Under the pieces are notes generated by a model. It was given only the letters and a program-made list of their open reading frames with translations. It did no database searches and had not been told where the DNA came from. A stretch of DNA of 64,000 nt from NCBI RefSeq assembly GCF_050436995.1, contig NC_134745.1, forward strand, positions 2,852,001 through 2,916,000, given 5' to 3'. This DNA comes from Anticarsia gemmatalis. Taxonomy: Eukaryota; Arthropoda; Insecta; Lepidoptera; Erebidae. Shown in pieces: positions 8,611 to 20,450 of this stretch. Position 1 is the first letter of the stretch; the number at the start of each line of letters is the position of its first letter. The position numbers and the translations under genes are program-made.

Positions 8611-11517
8611 ATGCTTTCATCTTTATATTCATCATACAAATGTACTAACTTTAACTTATTGTATCAGAATGTTCGGGGTCTCAAGACCAAAACCCAGACC
8701 ATTTTCACTAATGCTCTCAAGCAGGAGGCGGACGTTATTCTTTTGACGGAGACATGGCTGAATGACTCGGTATTTGATCATGAGTTGTTTGACAACAGGT
8801 ACACGATATTTAGGCGCGATCGTAGTAGTACCCGTTCTGATAAAAACGAAGGAGGTGGCGTCCTAATTGCTGTCCAAAAAAAGTATGAACCTGTTAGGAA
8901 GCTAAATTGGGAATCACCAAACGAGGATCTATGGGTTGTAATCAAAGTTAAGCAAAGTAACATAACGTTCTCTCTTTGTATTTGCGCTCTCTACTTACCA
9001 CCACCTGTTACTCGCGATCGCTTAGATATAGTTACATCTACCCTTTCTAATATTATCCAACATAAACTACCTCGTCATTCCATACTTTTACTGACAGGCG
9101 ATTTCAATCTACCCAATCTGCAATGGCAATACGATTCTGCTTTAAATTGTTTGCATCCAATCAATAACCTAACTGATTTAGACAGCCGGTTTGTAGAATT
9201 TCTTTCGTTTAATAACATTAATCAAATAAATCAAGTTTGCAACGCGAACTCACGTACACTAGATTTGATACTTACTAACACAAATAATGCGTTTTCAATC
9301 TCCAACTGTACGTCACCTCTCTTAAAAGAGGATATTCATCATCCTGCTCTAGCGGTTACATTAAAACTCAAGCCATTTAAGAATCCAAAAGTTAACAAAT
9401 CTACTGGTTTCAATTTTGTCAAAGCCAATTACACGGAAATAAATGCAGCCTTAGATAAAATACAGTGGCATGAACATTTTAGACAAGAGTATAGTATAGA
9501 CGAAACTGTTGAAATATTTTACAACCTTATTACTCCAATAATTAAAAAAAACACTCCGATAAGCCACAAAGGCAATAATCAATATCCGATCTGGTTCAAT
9601 CGTCAATTGATTAAAGGATTAAAAGAGAAAGCTAAGTTCCACTCTCGATTTAAAAAATACGGCAACCCTAGAGACTTGTTGGTGTACCAGTCACTTCGCG
9701 ATCAATGTGACAAAATGATTCATAACTGTCTTAACAATTTCAAATCGGAAGCAAAAGACCTTATTAAAAATCGTCCAAAATTTTTCTGGACATTTATCAA
9801 ATCGATAAGATCAAATAGTAGCGACATACCTGACGAGATGTACCTCAATGCTGAGAATGTTCAAGGTGGACAAGCAATAAGTAATCTCTTTTCGGAGTAT
9901 TTTCAATCGATATACCCTAAAGATCAAATATCGTCGACTAATGTCCCTAATGAACCAGTCCATATAATCAGATCCCTTAATAAAATTTATCTTTCGGAAT
10001 CAGATATTTCAAAAGCACTTCGTCAAATCAACACTAACAAAGGACCGGGCCCTGACTGTATTCCTCCAATTTTCCTAAAAAATTGCTCAATGCAACTCAT
10101 AAAACCATTGCACTACATCTTTAATAAGTCTCTTTGTAGCGGAGTCTTTCCCAACAAATGGAAATTGGCCCACATCACACCCATACATAAAACAGGAGAT
10201 CTAGCTAACGTTGCCAACTACCGACCAATTTCCATCTTATCTTCTTTGGGCAAATTATTTGAATCCATGGTACAACAACATATTCATTATCATCTAAGAC
10301 CGATGTTTGATATCCATCAACATGGTTTCCTTTCAGGGAGGTCTACCGTATCAAATCTCCTCGAGTATGTAACCGACATAAATGAAGCGCTGGAGGATAA
10401 GCTGGAAGTACATGCTACATATACTGACTTCTCGAGGGCGTTTGATGTGGTTGACCACAGATTGCTTTTAGAGAAACTCTACCGTGCCGGTATATGTGGC
10501 TCTTTGCTAAGATGGTGTGAATCCTACATTAGAAATCGAACACAGCTTGTTTCAGTTAGAAATTATAAATCTGACACAAATGTAGTGCCAACAGGGGTAC
10601 CACAAGGTTCGCACCTTGGTCCTCTATTCTTCCTAGTATTTGTAAATGACTTGTGTAATGATATTTTATGTCGCTATCAAATATTTGCCGACGATCTCAA
10701 ACTTTACCGAGTTATCCGTGGTCCGAACGATGTAATAGCTTTACAAAACGATATTAATAGTATTTGCAAGTGGTGCTCAGTCAATAGAATGACTATTAAT
10801 CCATCTAAGTGCTCTCATATCAAGTTCACCAGAAAGAGAAATCCGACGCCTGCTAATTATTATATAAATGATATAATTCTTACCGAAATCACACATGTGC
10901 GTGACCTAGGAATAATAATGGACACACAGTTGGACTTTCGTAGGCATATTGATTCTATTACCAATAAAGGTGCACGGCTAGCTGGTTTTGTAATTCGTCA
11001 AACAAAGCTGTTCAAAGAACCCGAAATTCCAATTCTTCTATTTAACTGTTACGTTCGATCTCTTTTAGAATACTGTTGTCAAATCTGGAGTCCTTCTTAT
11101 GCTGTACATATCCACCGCATAGAAAGACCTCAAAAACAATTTTTATACCACTTATCATATGCTAATAATCTTTGCGGCAATCTCACATCGTATGAGTCTA
11201 GACTGAAATATTTTAAAATGGTTCCACTCGAGTACAGACGTAACTTAGCCGATATCTTATTTTTACATAAAATAGTGACTAGTAAAATCGACAGCCCAAG
11301 CTTACTTGCAAAATGTAATTTACAAATACCCCGTTCCAGTAGCCGTCTCCACAACAGAGTGACGTTCAACCTCCCTTTCTGCCACACTAACTATCAACAA
11401 CACGCACCTTTGTATCGTATGCTATCCTCTTACAATAAAATATGCAATAATTTGGATTTGTTCAGTGAAACACCAGTTACTATAAAGAAATACATTTTGA
11501 AACAATATGGCAGTTAA
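8611..11517 (+). CDS. LINE ORF2 protein: AP-like endonuclease plus reverse transcriptase
   Basis: 968 residues, full length for this family. The N-terminal endonuclease shows LLYQNVRG (from about residue 16), LTETWL (45-50, catalytic E47), GGGVLIAV, GDFNLPNLQW (163-172) and SRTLDLILTN. It would nick the target DNA. The reverse transcriptase follows: NKGPGPDCIPP, WKLAHITPIHKTGD, NYRPISILSSLGKLFE, QHGFLSGRSTVSNL, TDFSRAFDVVDH (D606, D612), TGVPQGSHLGP and FADDLKLY (692-699, catalytic D694 and D695). The C-terminal region with LEYCCQIWSPSY and IHRIERPQKQFL is usual for CR1/Jockey-group LINEs. It would make cDNA by target-primed reverse transcription. The start at 8611 lies 20 bases after ORF1's stop, which suggests reinitiation. 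All key residues are present, so the enzyme could be active. Confidence 0.9.
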   Translation: MLSSLYSSYKCTNFNLLYQNVRGLKTKTQTIFTNALKQEADVILLTETWLNDSVFDHELFDNRYTIFRRDRSSTRSDKNEGGGVLIAVQKKYEPVRKLNWESPNEDLWVVIKVKQSNITFSLCICALYLPPPVTRDRLDIVTSTLSNIIQHKLPRHSILLLTGDFNLPNLQWQYDSALNCLHPINNLTDLDSRFVEFLSFNNINQINQVCNANSRTLDLILTNTNNAFSISNCTSPLLKEDIHHPALAVTLKLKPFKNPKVNKSTGFNFVKANYTEINAALDKIQWHEHFRQEYSIDETVEIFYNLITPIIKKNTPISHKGNNQYPIWFNRQLIKGLKEKAKFHSRFKKYGNPRDLLVYQSLRDQCDKMIHNCLNNFKSEAKDLIKNRPKFFWTFIKSIRSNSSDIPDEMYLNAENVQGGQAISNLFSEYFQSIYPKDQISSTNVPNEPVHIIRSLNKIYLSESDISKALRQINTNKGPGPDCIPPIFLKNCSMQLIKPLHYIFNKSLCSGVFPNKWKLAHITPIHKTGDLANVANYRPISILSSLGKLFESMVQQHIHYHLRPMFDIHQHGFLSGRSTVSNLLEYVTDINEALEDKLEVHATYTDFSRAFDVVDHRLLLEKLYRAGICGSLLRWCESYIRNRTQLVSVRNYKSDTNVVPTGVPQGSHLGPLFFLVFVNDLCNDILCRYQIFADDLKLYRVIRGPNDVIALQNDINSICKWCSVNRMTINPSKCSHIKFTRKRNPTPANYYINDIILTEITHVRDLGIIMDTQLDFRRHIDSITNKGARLAGFVIRQTKLFKEPEIPILLFNCYVRSLLEYCCQIWSPSYAVHIHRIERPQKQFLYHLSYANNLCGNLTSYESRLKYFKMVPLEYRRNLADILFLHKIVTSKIDSPSLLAKCNLQIPRSSSRLHNRVTFNLPFCHTNYQQHAPLYRMLSSYNKICNNLDLFSETPVTIKKYILKQYGS

Positions 11518-11727
11518 CTGTATTAGTTGATTCCATTTTTTTTATCTTCATTTTTTGTGTTTGTAGTGTACTCTAACCTTATATTGTAATAATTTTGCAT
11601 GCAGTGTTCATATCTAGAAGGTCGTACATTTACATGTATTTCATTAACATAGAATATAAGTACCTATGTACTATGTAACGTCCAGTTTTATGAACCAATA
11701 AAAAAAAAAAAAAAAAAAAAAAAAAAA
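11518..11727 (+). terminator. LINE 3' UTR with AATAAA and poly(A) tail
   Basis: AT-rich 3' UTR; AATAAA begins at 11,697 and runs straight into an uninterrupted A tract ending at 11,727. This marks the 3' junction of the insertion. Confidence 0.8.
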
Positions 11728-14700
11728 CGTTTACGTCAATGCCTTCTACTAAGTTGTCAGACTGCAACGATTGCTTGAAAGTAAAACATCAAGACGATTC
11801 GTTTGCAACATTTAGCAGCGCTAGTTCTAAATCTAGTCACGGCTCCGAATCACGTGTTCAAATCCCATTTAATTTCCTTTAGTAGCACTGAGTTAATATA
11901 CGAGCCGTCTCAGAATGAGAATGAGTGAAGACGTTTGGGAAACAACTTTATTTGTCAATTGATGCCACGAAGTTTGTATTAGTGAGTTTGTATAGGAGTT
12001 GTGTTTCACGATTTTAGTTGCGTTAGTACTGAATATGTGCGTAGAGAGATGTTTTGTAAAATTTTGTATTCACGAATATTCATACTAATAAATAAAGCGC
12101 GAATTTCGCTTGTTCGTGTTAGATCTTATTCGTTTTGTAGTGCTTTTAAATAGGTTATATGAAACGCTATAATATTGTAATGTCACGCATTAACGTAGGA
12201 CAGCGAAGGCATCTAGTCTACTATTGTTGTGTTGACGCTTTTCGTTAGAGGGTATGTTATTTGCACGCCCATACTTCAGCAAATTTTAATAGTATTCGCA
12301 ACTTTACTTTTAGAATAATATGGCGGGATATTATACGTGTTATTAATAATGAAGAACTCAGTATTACTCTGACTCCAAATAGCAATGAATAATAATTAAC
12401 AAAGGGCCCAATGGTTCGCCTACCCAAAGAAGGCGACAACGAATGAATGTAACATACAATTTTATAGCAATACAGTTATAATGCTTAATACAGTGACAAA
12501 AGAAATATAACAGTGAACGTGTAACAGGTGTTTACGATCCCGTCTTACACCGTCAATCAAATGTTGCCAAGTAAAAAATGCGGTTTATTTACGATTTATT
12601 GATCAAAGGAGCGAGAAATGTTTATATTTCGAAACGAAATTCTTCTTACCCGTTATAAATAACATTTTAGACTAATATTGTTAAAAGAATAAAACTCAAT
12701 CATAAATCAAATTAGAGCTATTAGGCTCAACAGGAATTGATAAAATTAAGTAAAAGGATTTTTTGTAAAGACTTCTGTGTCTATGTTTTTTCTATTCCGA
12801 AATGACTATGGATTAGCATTTATAATGGTTAATTAATTAACATTAATAACGCTAAACGTTTTTTATTAAACAGTTACCTACAAAAACAAGGAAAAGTAAA
12901 GCTTTTAATCAATTTATACTACAGAAGCATGTGTGTCATGAATTGTCACGTAAAATAAATGTTTGAATATTTTCTATAAGTTAATTTATCGATAGGATTT
13001 AATAAAAAATGCAGACATTTTATTAACGCTGCTCTGCTGAAAGAACCATCTATTCGGCATATTTTACATCCGAACTCAAAATATATGCGAAAATACATAC
13101 CCTCATATTGTAAGAAAGCATTCTACAAAATAAATGACTAAAAACTTCGTTTAAACAAGCCAGATGTGGTCAAGATAGTCACAAAGTGCTATCGCAGGCC
13201 AAAGTAACCCGCTATACAACAAAACACTATGCGGGCCAGAGGTCGCGATAAAAAGTTTTTTAATTCCCGCATGCCTCTACAGATACAGACCAACAGAAAA
13301 ACATAGCGAAATTCATTCTTTTGTAGTGACATTATCTAACATTTTCCAAGCCAAACTGTTGAAGTTTCCATTCCAATGTAAACCACAAAGTAAGAGAGGA
13401 AATAGTAACGGAACAGATAATTAATTCGCTGTGCATTCCTGCGGCGACACATCTAGGAAGCAGCTTTTATGGACGTGGTCTTTGTCTATGGTATTTTTTT
13501 TTATAATTTAGAAGAGAGCGTTCTTTATTCGAATTTGTTGTTTTGCGCACGTTTTTGCTTTGTTTTCTTTATGAATGAGTGTTGTCAAAGAAAGTATGTC
13601 GTTTCTTTCAGCCAGGATTGAATTCAGTTTACACTCTTTTCTTTTAGAGCCGTTTAGAGTTTTGCCGTTACGAGTAACAAAATTATCCTTGCAGTAAGTT
13701 TAGATTTGTATCATTTTTGAATTGCGAAATAATATTTTTAATTTGGAAAAGCTATGCATTAATATAAATGAATCAAATTTATTTATCAGTAAAATCGCTT
13801 GGCAGTCGTTTATATACAACAAAAATAACTGTCATAAAACGCAACGAATATAAAACCCACTAAAAACCAAAATAGCAAATACAACAATTCTATATCACCA
13901 GCATTTTCCGCTGCGCAATAAAAGTTTATCATAAAAAAAGAAAAAATATAAAGCTGCCTATAAAAAAGCCATAAAGCGGGCTGTTAACGATACATTTAGT
14001 AAAGCACTAGTGCGGGATCGATATGAAACTCATCAATTCGGTAACAAAGCCAATTGTCCTTGACATTAGAGCCGCACCTCAGGATAAACAACGTTTGTAA
14101 ACTAGTTTAAATCGATACTCATTGTTGTGACCACTTTCGACTTTTATGTCCTAATTTTGAAGTAAAAACAGGTTAAAGAATGTCTTGGATTTCAGTATTA
14201 ATAGTAATTTTAAATAGAAAAATTCAAATTTATCTACTATTATCACATGGGTTCTAACACCATCAATTTCACTTACTTGTGACATCTGTAGCAAATTAAA
14301 TTAAATGATTAATTTACGTGAATAATAAAGACTCTGTGCCCAAGACAAGGAAATCCAAGCATTTAAAAAGCAAACGAACTTTTAACCCAAAACACAAACA
14401 CTTAAAGAAATTCCGTACATAATTAACAAGCAAAAAACCATTTCTAATCTAATTTTAAAACGTAATAAGCACCATCAAATCGTCTATAAAAATTCACATT
14501 TTAACATTAGCAGTTATAAAACGGGTGAGGAAATTGTCCGGTATAAGTGCCATTGATCCCTTTCAGTTGAGTATTACTATACATTGAAGTGGCTTCGAAC
14601 CGCCCCTGGGGCTGTAAGGGCTAGAGTTTGTATCAAAACACTTATGTACCATTTTTTATTTGACTTGTAGATATTCATTTTGAAAGTTTTGTCAGTGCCA

Positions 14701-15519
14701 AATTTGTTGGCACGATCATTGACTAGTTATGTAATTTTTTGATCTTTCTGTCTGCTATGGTATGCCAAATACCTATACTTGTGACTGGAAAATATGTCTT
14801 TTGATTTCATGTTTTGTTTTATATTTAGATAATTAGTACATAGGACTTAACTATAAGATGAAAAATGGCAGATACCAGAAACTTTCATTTGGCTTATAAG
14901 TAGCCAAGCCTTATTCAGTAGGTTCTAGTATTAATAAAATAATTCAAAAAATATTTTTAAGTCTCATTATTTCCACTGCTAGGCAACAATGTTAATTTTC
15001 ATTAAAATATCCATATACAGTCGTCGAGGGGCGTACTTACTGACAGTTGACAGACCATAATAATAAACTAAAACATACTAAACGAAGCTTAACAACAACA
15101 GCAAACAGCAACATAAACAAACGATCAAACAGACAAGGTAGCCGTCGATTGATTAGATTAACTACCAGCTGTATGTCCACTGGCAATTTCAATAAATCGA
15201 TTGGCTCCCGAACCTAGTCACGTACAAGTGTCAAGAGGGAAGAGGGGGTGACGGAGAGGGGATGCGCCATATTCGCCGTTTGTAATCAGAATAATGTATG
15301 TACCATCTTACTTGTTCGAGTAATCCGTTACAGACTATTTAGATAATGGATACCTTGATAGGTTTAAGAGGGCACTTAGATTCGTTTATTATTGATGACT
15401 TGGTAGTTAATGCCTTTGTTAGGGATCTTACCTGGTATAAAGGACGAAATACGCATCGATAGTATCCATAGTATTTACGATGTAGTACCATTTTGAAAGA
15501 CAGGGAATGTGACAGTACA
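11728..15519. other. Large gene-free stretch
   Basis: About 3.8 kb of AT-rich DNA in which I recognise no coding region, RNA gene or repeat family. The longest open frame (12,257-12,439, minus) is 60 codons without domain signs. A GC-richer patch at 13,180-13,260 and one at 15,235-15,290 have no interpretation. Confidence 0.5.
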
Positions 15520-15655
15520 TAGAGTCGTCAATGATAGCCGAGTGGTATAAGTTGCCATTTCCCACGCAAGTGGTAGATGGACTCAAGGTCTAACTCTTCC
15601 CTCGTCCGGAAGGAGACCCTTGCCCAGCAGTGGGACAGCAACGGGTAAAAAAGAA
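15520..15655 (+). mobile_element. SINE family D, longest copy with tRNA-like head
   Basis: The head ATGATAGCCGAGTGGTATAA resembles a pol III A box (TAGCCGAGTGG, as in tRNA-Leu/Ser). Then come GACTCAAGGTCTAACTC, GGAAGGAGACCCTTGCCCAG and CAGTGGGACAGCAACGGG, with an A-rich end. The six other copies in the window mostly keep only the 3' part. Confidence 0.65.
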
Positions 15656-16109
15656 AGGCGACTTAATTCCTAAGATCGGCGTATAAAAGAAATTGATCAT
15701 GACGTTTTTTGATGCATACGTTAATACATACTAGACAGCACTCCTTTGCGGACATTAAAATTCGATAGCGAATTATCACATGATACTCATAAAATTGACA
15801 AAATTGTTGTTAAAAGCATATTGTTTACTTCAGCCTTATATTACATTCTTTCATCCAGTTTCAGTGTACTTAGGATAGTGCCAAATTCTCGGAAGGAGCG
15901 AATTTCGGGACTGTCGAGAAGGAACAAATAAGTACAAGACGCCTCTGGGCTGCTCGAAAAGCTTTTACACTGCATTTAAATTAATAAATCACACAGGCCA
16001 GAAACTTATTCGAAAGTTCTTCACTATATTGTCGTTTTTGATTATATAAATTTATTTTTTCTATCAACTGCCCCTATGGCGCTGATCACGTGAGTTCAGT
16101 TCGATCGAG
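15656..16109. other. No gene or recognised repeat
   Basis: AT-rich spacer. The 61-codon frame at 15,746-15,931 has no features. Confidence 0.45.
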
Positions 16110-16290
16110 TAGAGCGCTATTTGCCTCTTCTAATTTATATTAGAATATCTATCAATGGTAGTGGAGTTTGGTATCGTGACTGGTAAATGGCTCGTCCCCC
16201 ATTACATGGGATTAACATCGTTAACGGCGAATCGTGGGTGTATTTCTTAAACCTCTGCCTAAACCTTTGGGTATACCAGCCGTATATTCT
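16110..16290 (+). mobile_element. SINE family B copy (3' part)
   Basis: Shares with the 50,050 copy the order GGAGTTTGGTATCGTGACTG, GGCTCGTCCCCCATTACATG, GGGATTAACATCGTTAACGG, CGTGGGTGTAT, then a CCTTTGGGTATACC end. The head is degraded. Confidence 0.55.
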
Positions 16291-18000
16291 GTATGTAGTT
16301 CCCATTTTTAAGTATGATTCATCCAGTCTAAATAACTTTGTTTACTTCTAAACCGACATTCGTTCTAAGAATCACAATTGGTAAACCACTCAATCACACC
16401 TTTGATACGTCAATTGGGTACAACAATGAATAAAACATACTGTTTGGACTGCTTTATTTGTCACGTGGTCTGTGAGTCGACTGAGCAATTCTTCCACCGG
16501 CCATTTTGTCTGAATGGAAAGATTTCCAAAGAACTTCCCACCATTTCTGGACTTTTCTTTTTAGCCTGTTCTTTTCTTTAAGGTCAACTCGATTGATGCT
16601 GATGTTTCCCATTGATTAGATTGTTTTGAATTAGGTACCTGACAATGGTAATATGAAGTTAAAGAGTTGACCCGGGTGGCGAATAAATTAAAATGCTTGC
16701 AGTTTTACAATTTTTGGAATCTGGACAATTATGGGAAGGTGATAACTTGCCTTAAGTTTGAATAAAATAGAAATATATATACAGTTTACGTCACCTTTGA
16801 ACTCCTTGAAGTTAAAATAACAATATAATATTTGTAAAAACATAATTAGAATTCTCCTTTCGTTCGTATCTGCAGTTGTGGAACATTAAGGTTAATGCGT
16901 TCACTACTCTCATTAGAATTCACTTTACAGACAAAATCTAAACGACAATACACCTGCAATGTCGTCCGCCATTTAAGTTTACGAACCAGCTGTAGAATAC
17001 TTTAAATGTAAGAATACAGCTCCTAAAAATATTTATACTTCGCATTCTTCGGGTACCGAGGAACCAAGAAATAATGGAAAGATTTTTGCTTTGTCATTAA
17101 TTTTGCGATATATTATATTTACGAGAATATTTGTGAGGACAATTGATCGATCGCGGAAGCGAAAATTAATACACTTTTCTGTATACCTAGTTACTTAATT
17201 GATGTCTTTCAACATCATAGTGGCAGCGTATAACAAACCAAATTCAGTTCTCTCTAACCATTAGAGCATTTAAAAAATATATATAAGAGCCATTCAAACG
17301 TGCATCAGTATGAAAAACAGACGAAAATGTGCGTTTCCACATCTACTTGGCTACGAGCCCAGAGTGTGGCTGCAAGGATAAAGGATTTTCAATCTTAACA
17401 TTCAAGATTTAAAGTTGTATTTTCGTTGGCGTGAATTTCCCTGCAGCCTTAGCGCCATGGAAGTTTTTTTGGCCTTTCCCGGCCCGTCCTTATCATGAAC
17501 GACGCGTTTCTAGAAATTTCATAGGTTTTTGTTGCTTTGTTAATTATTTTTATTTTAAATTCTTTCATTGCCTCGCTTCTAATGGTTTTCTTTTATAATT
17601 CTTGCGGAACAATCAGTTTTTATTCTGCTAACCTTGTGTTTGGATTTTTTAATAAAAAAGGATGCGGTTCTAGAATACAGAAGCAGTTTTATGCGGCAAA
17701 ACCAAGATATTTATATTTGAAATTTATATTAACGCTATGAAGAATCCTTGAATAGAGCACTATATTTTTATTGCTATTAACACCAACCTTGCTGACACTT
17801 TTACGGAAAAACAGTAAAAGAAAATTTCAAAGTACGTTGCCTCCTTAAAGATTACTAAGAATCATCCCCTAGTAACAACTTTCTTACATAAAAAATAACT
17901 TTCAACACACAAACATAATAGTGACAAAAAATATTCTCACGCCACTGGCACTTAGGTAAGGCGTGGGCGAAGAAATCGATAGTAAGTGATATGGGGCAAT
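16291..18000. other. No gene or recognised repeat
   Basis: AT-rich. Short open frames at 16,378-16,581 and 17,537-17,740 are hydrophobic or low-complexity and not supported by any motif. Confidence 0.45.
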
Positions 18001-18023
18001 ATACATACATACATACATACACG
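18001..18023. repeat. CATA microsatellite
   Basis: About five uninterrupted ACAT/CATA units in a row. Confidence 0.85.
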
Positions 18024-20304
18024 TAACGCTAACATTATTGTTTTGTATGCCAAGTTCACTGGTTCCGTAAACATTATGTATGCTAATATTGTGTTTATAT
18101 CTAGAAATTGGGTATAGATAAAGTTTGTAATGTTGGCACGTGTAGGTTCACTACGGTATACTGGATTCGATTTCATATAAAAACACGTGCTTTTCAATTT
18201 TTTTTATAAATTCTTGTTTATTCAAATAAGAACCAAGATTTTTCGGACCCGTTTGTGCCTTCTGTGTTCGTGCAAAAAGCGCAGAGCTGAATGAACTCGA
18301 ACGTTAGTTGGTAAAGAGCCTGCTTAAAAACCTTTTTATCTCTTAGACTGAATCCAAATTTAAAACAGGTTCCTACAAAGCAAACCCTATAGTAAAACAG
18401 AAAGTCCATATTAGATTACAAATCGAGAACCTTTACAGCAAACCGTCAATAAAGACCTTTAAACGTAACTGAACCGTATTCTCCAGCCGCACTAATAAAC
18501 ATAGCGCCACTAGAAACTAGATTAACGCCTTCCTTCTAAGAAACTTCAATGTGGAACCTTTGAGACAATTTATTACTCCACTATTATTTGCGTCGCATTG
18601 TTCAATGTGAAGCTCCACCGAGCAATTACTTTGAAACCTTCGAATATTCCCCTCAATCTGGTCCCGGAGATTTCATTAGCATTTGAAAAAGCATCTTCAA
18701 TTGATTGATAAAATACCTATAGGGCAACGTCTTTATACAGTAGATTAAGTGCGGTGTAATCACACTCTCTCTCAAAATGCGAGCGATATTTCTTATGGAA
18801 TATCGGCAAAATCTGTTAATCTATAACCGGTCAGTGAGAAAAGTAACATAAACAGCCTCTAATTCATGTGAAAAAGGGAAAACGCGGTGATTTAAACTTG
18901 CAAAAATTCACTGTCTTACATTGATTTTTCCTTTACATACGGTAGTTAAGTTTAGCCCAGCATCTTATCAAACAATAACAATTTGATTCTAGTCTGACAA
19001 ATCTAACAACAGTGCCTTCTACCACTCTGTTTTGCTGCCAAGTTATTTCCCTGTGTACGCTGTGATCTAACGTCTCGAGCGGCTGCAATTAAAGGAAGAA
19101 CGAATTGCAATTAATCGAATGATCGGATTCGATGTTATCGATAAAAGCCTCGACGCTGACTTATTCGATATGACAGTAATTTCTCATTGGCCTCCTTCCT
19201 GTATAATGAAGTTCATTATTCAGGTAGGTATTCATATTGTGAGCCTCTGTCCCTTACAAACCAGCGTTGCTTATTAAAATATTAATGAAGGATGTATAAA
19301 GAGCGGAATATTTTAACGTATAACAAATGTTAGGAAAAATTGGGGTGTTGGGGACGAGAATTCTTGGAAATTGTAATAACTATTGTTGTGTCGCTTTAAT
19401 AGATGATTTAAGAATTATTATGGGTAAGTTTTTTGCACTTCGTTGTACTTAATAGAACGATAAGCAATGATAAGTATGTAGTTGAAAATATGTTTTTACG
19501 ACAATTTTAATCTTCATCTATATCTATTAATATTGTAGTCAAATGCAAAACTCTTTTAAGTATAAAAATATGATGTTGAGGTTTCTCAAAATAGATCGTT
19601 GTTTTTTTTATAACAGTATTTCATTCGAAAATCACTTTTCATAGATATCATTTTTTTAAAACCACTTTAATCTCACTAACAAAACATCAAAAGAAATGTA
19701 CAATCGGTAAAAATAAAACAAACCACTAGATATAAAAGCATATAAAACTCAGTTCCGAGCGAACAGTTTGCCGGTTCGGATAAAGTTTGCGAGGAGTATT
19801 AAAATTCTTAATTAAATTAACGTCACCCCACCTTTTACTATGACGGGGAGTATCAAAAGAATTCTTATTAAGGCGGTGATCAACTTGAGCATGATATCGA
19901 ATATTTCGTGACTGGCTACAGCTCCGGGAACAAGCAGAAGCAATTTAACGAATACGTTCAAATATAACCGAAAATAACTGAGTGTATTGCTTATAATTTT
20001 AGGATAATTATTTTTTTATTCTAATTGATACCTATGTTTTTTTTACTATCGACAGTGGAGACTGAAAATTCAAGGTAGTGGATTTTCTCAGCAATGGTAC
20101 CCGGAATCAGGGTAAATAAAATATACATTTACTTATATTATCTCCCTTCGTCAATAATGGTTTTTGAGAAAAATGTAAACCAGAAAATTAGGTCAAGCGA
20201 ATGCTCGCACCTTTATCATAGTCATAGCTAATAAATACCTCTTATATCTGCGACCGATTAATTACAGCACCATTTTACTACCTTCGTTAGCTGCACTTAC
20301 TTAT
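18024..20304. other. Gene-free stretch with one TATA-like site
   Basis: No gene. At about 19,732 there is TATAAAAGCATATAAAACTC followed by AGTTCCGAGCG and AACAGTTTG, which resembles a TATA box with a CAGT-type initiator 20-35 bases on. No transcript can be assigned, so I treat it as a weak candidate. Confidence 0.3.
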
Positions 20305-20450
20305 ACCGATGCGCTACTATCGAGTGTCGAGAGGTTGACATTATGGACTACAACATTATATTATAGTTCCTGCAGTGCCCGCTAGAGGTGCTGACCAGAC
20401 TTTTGCGCAAGTTGTCGATAGCTTGCCGATGGTCGACAGAAGAAGGAAAT
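20305..20450 (+). mobile_element. MITE family E, degraded copy
   Basis: Matches the family at GCGCTACTATCGAGTGTCGA, GAGGTTGACATT, CCCGCTAGAGGTGCTGACCA and GTCGATAGCTTGCCGATGG. The first 20 codons of the open frame at 20,388-20,774 lie inside this MITE, which argues against that frame being a gene. Confidence 0.6.

Larger units (their letters stand above)
7217..11727 (+). mobile_element. Intact two-ORF non-LTR retrotransposon (CR1/Jockey group LINE)
   Basis: The unit consists of a 5' leader, ORF1 (7595-8590), a 20-base gap, ORF2 (8611-11517) and a 210-base 3' UTR. The 3' UTR ends in AATAAA (11,697-11,702) merging into an A run to 11,727. Both frames are open, so the copy is young or conserved. 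The 3' end is sure; the 5' end is not, and 7217 is only the first base after the palindrome. I saw no convincing target-site duplication (the 3' flank begins CGTTTACGTCAATGCC). The PHD-type ORF1 recalls CR1-group elements, while the poly(A) tail is more Jockey-like. Confidence 0.85.

Noticed and set aside
8778..8963. Minus-strand frames inside the LINE (also 11,130-11,387)
   Set aside because: Shadows of ORF2 on the opposite strand.
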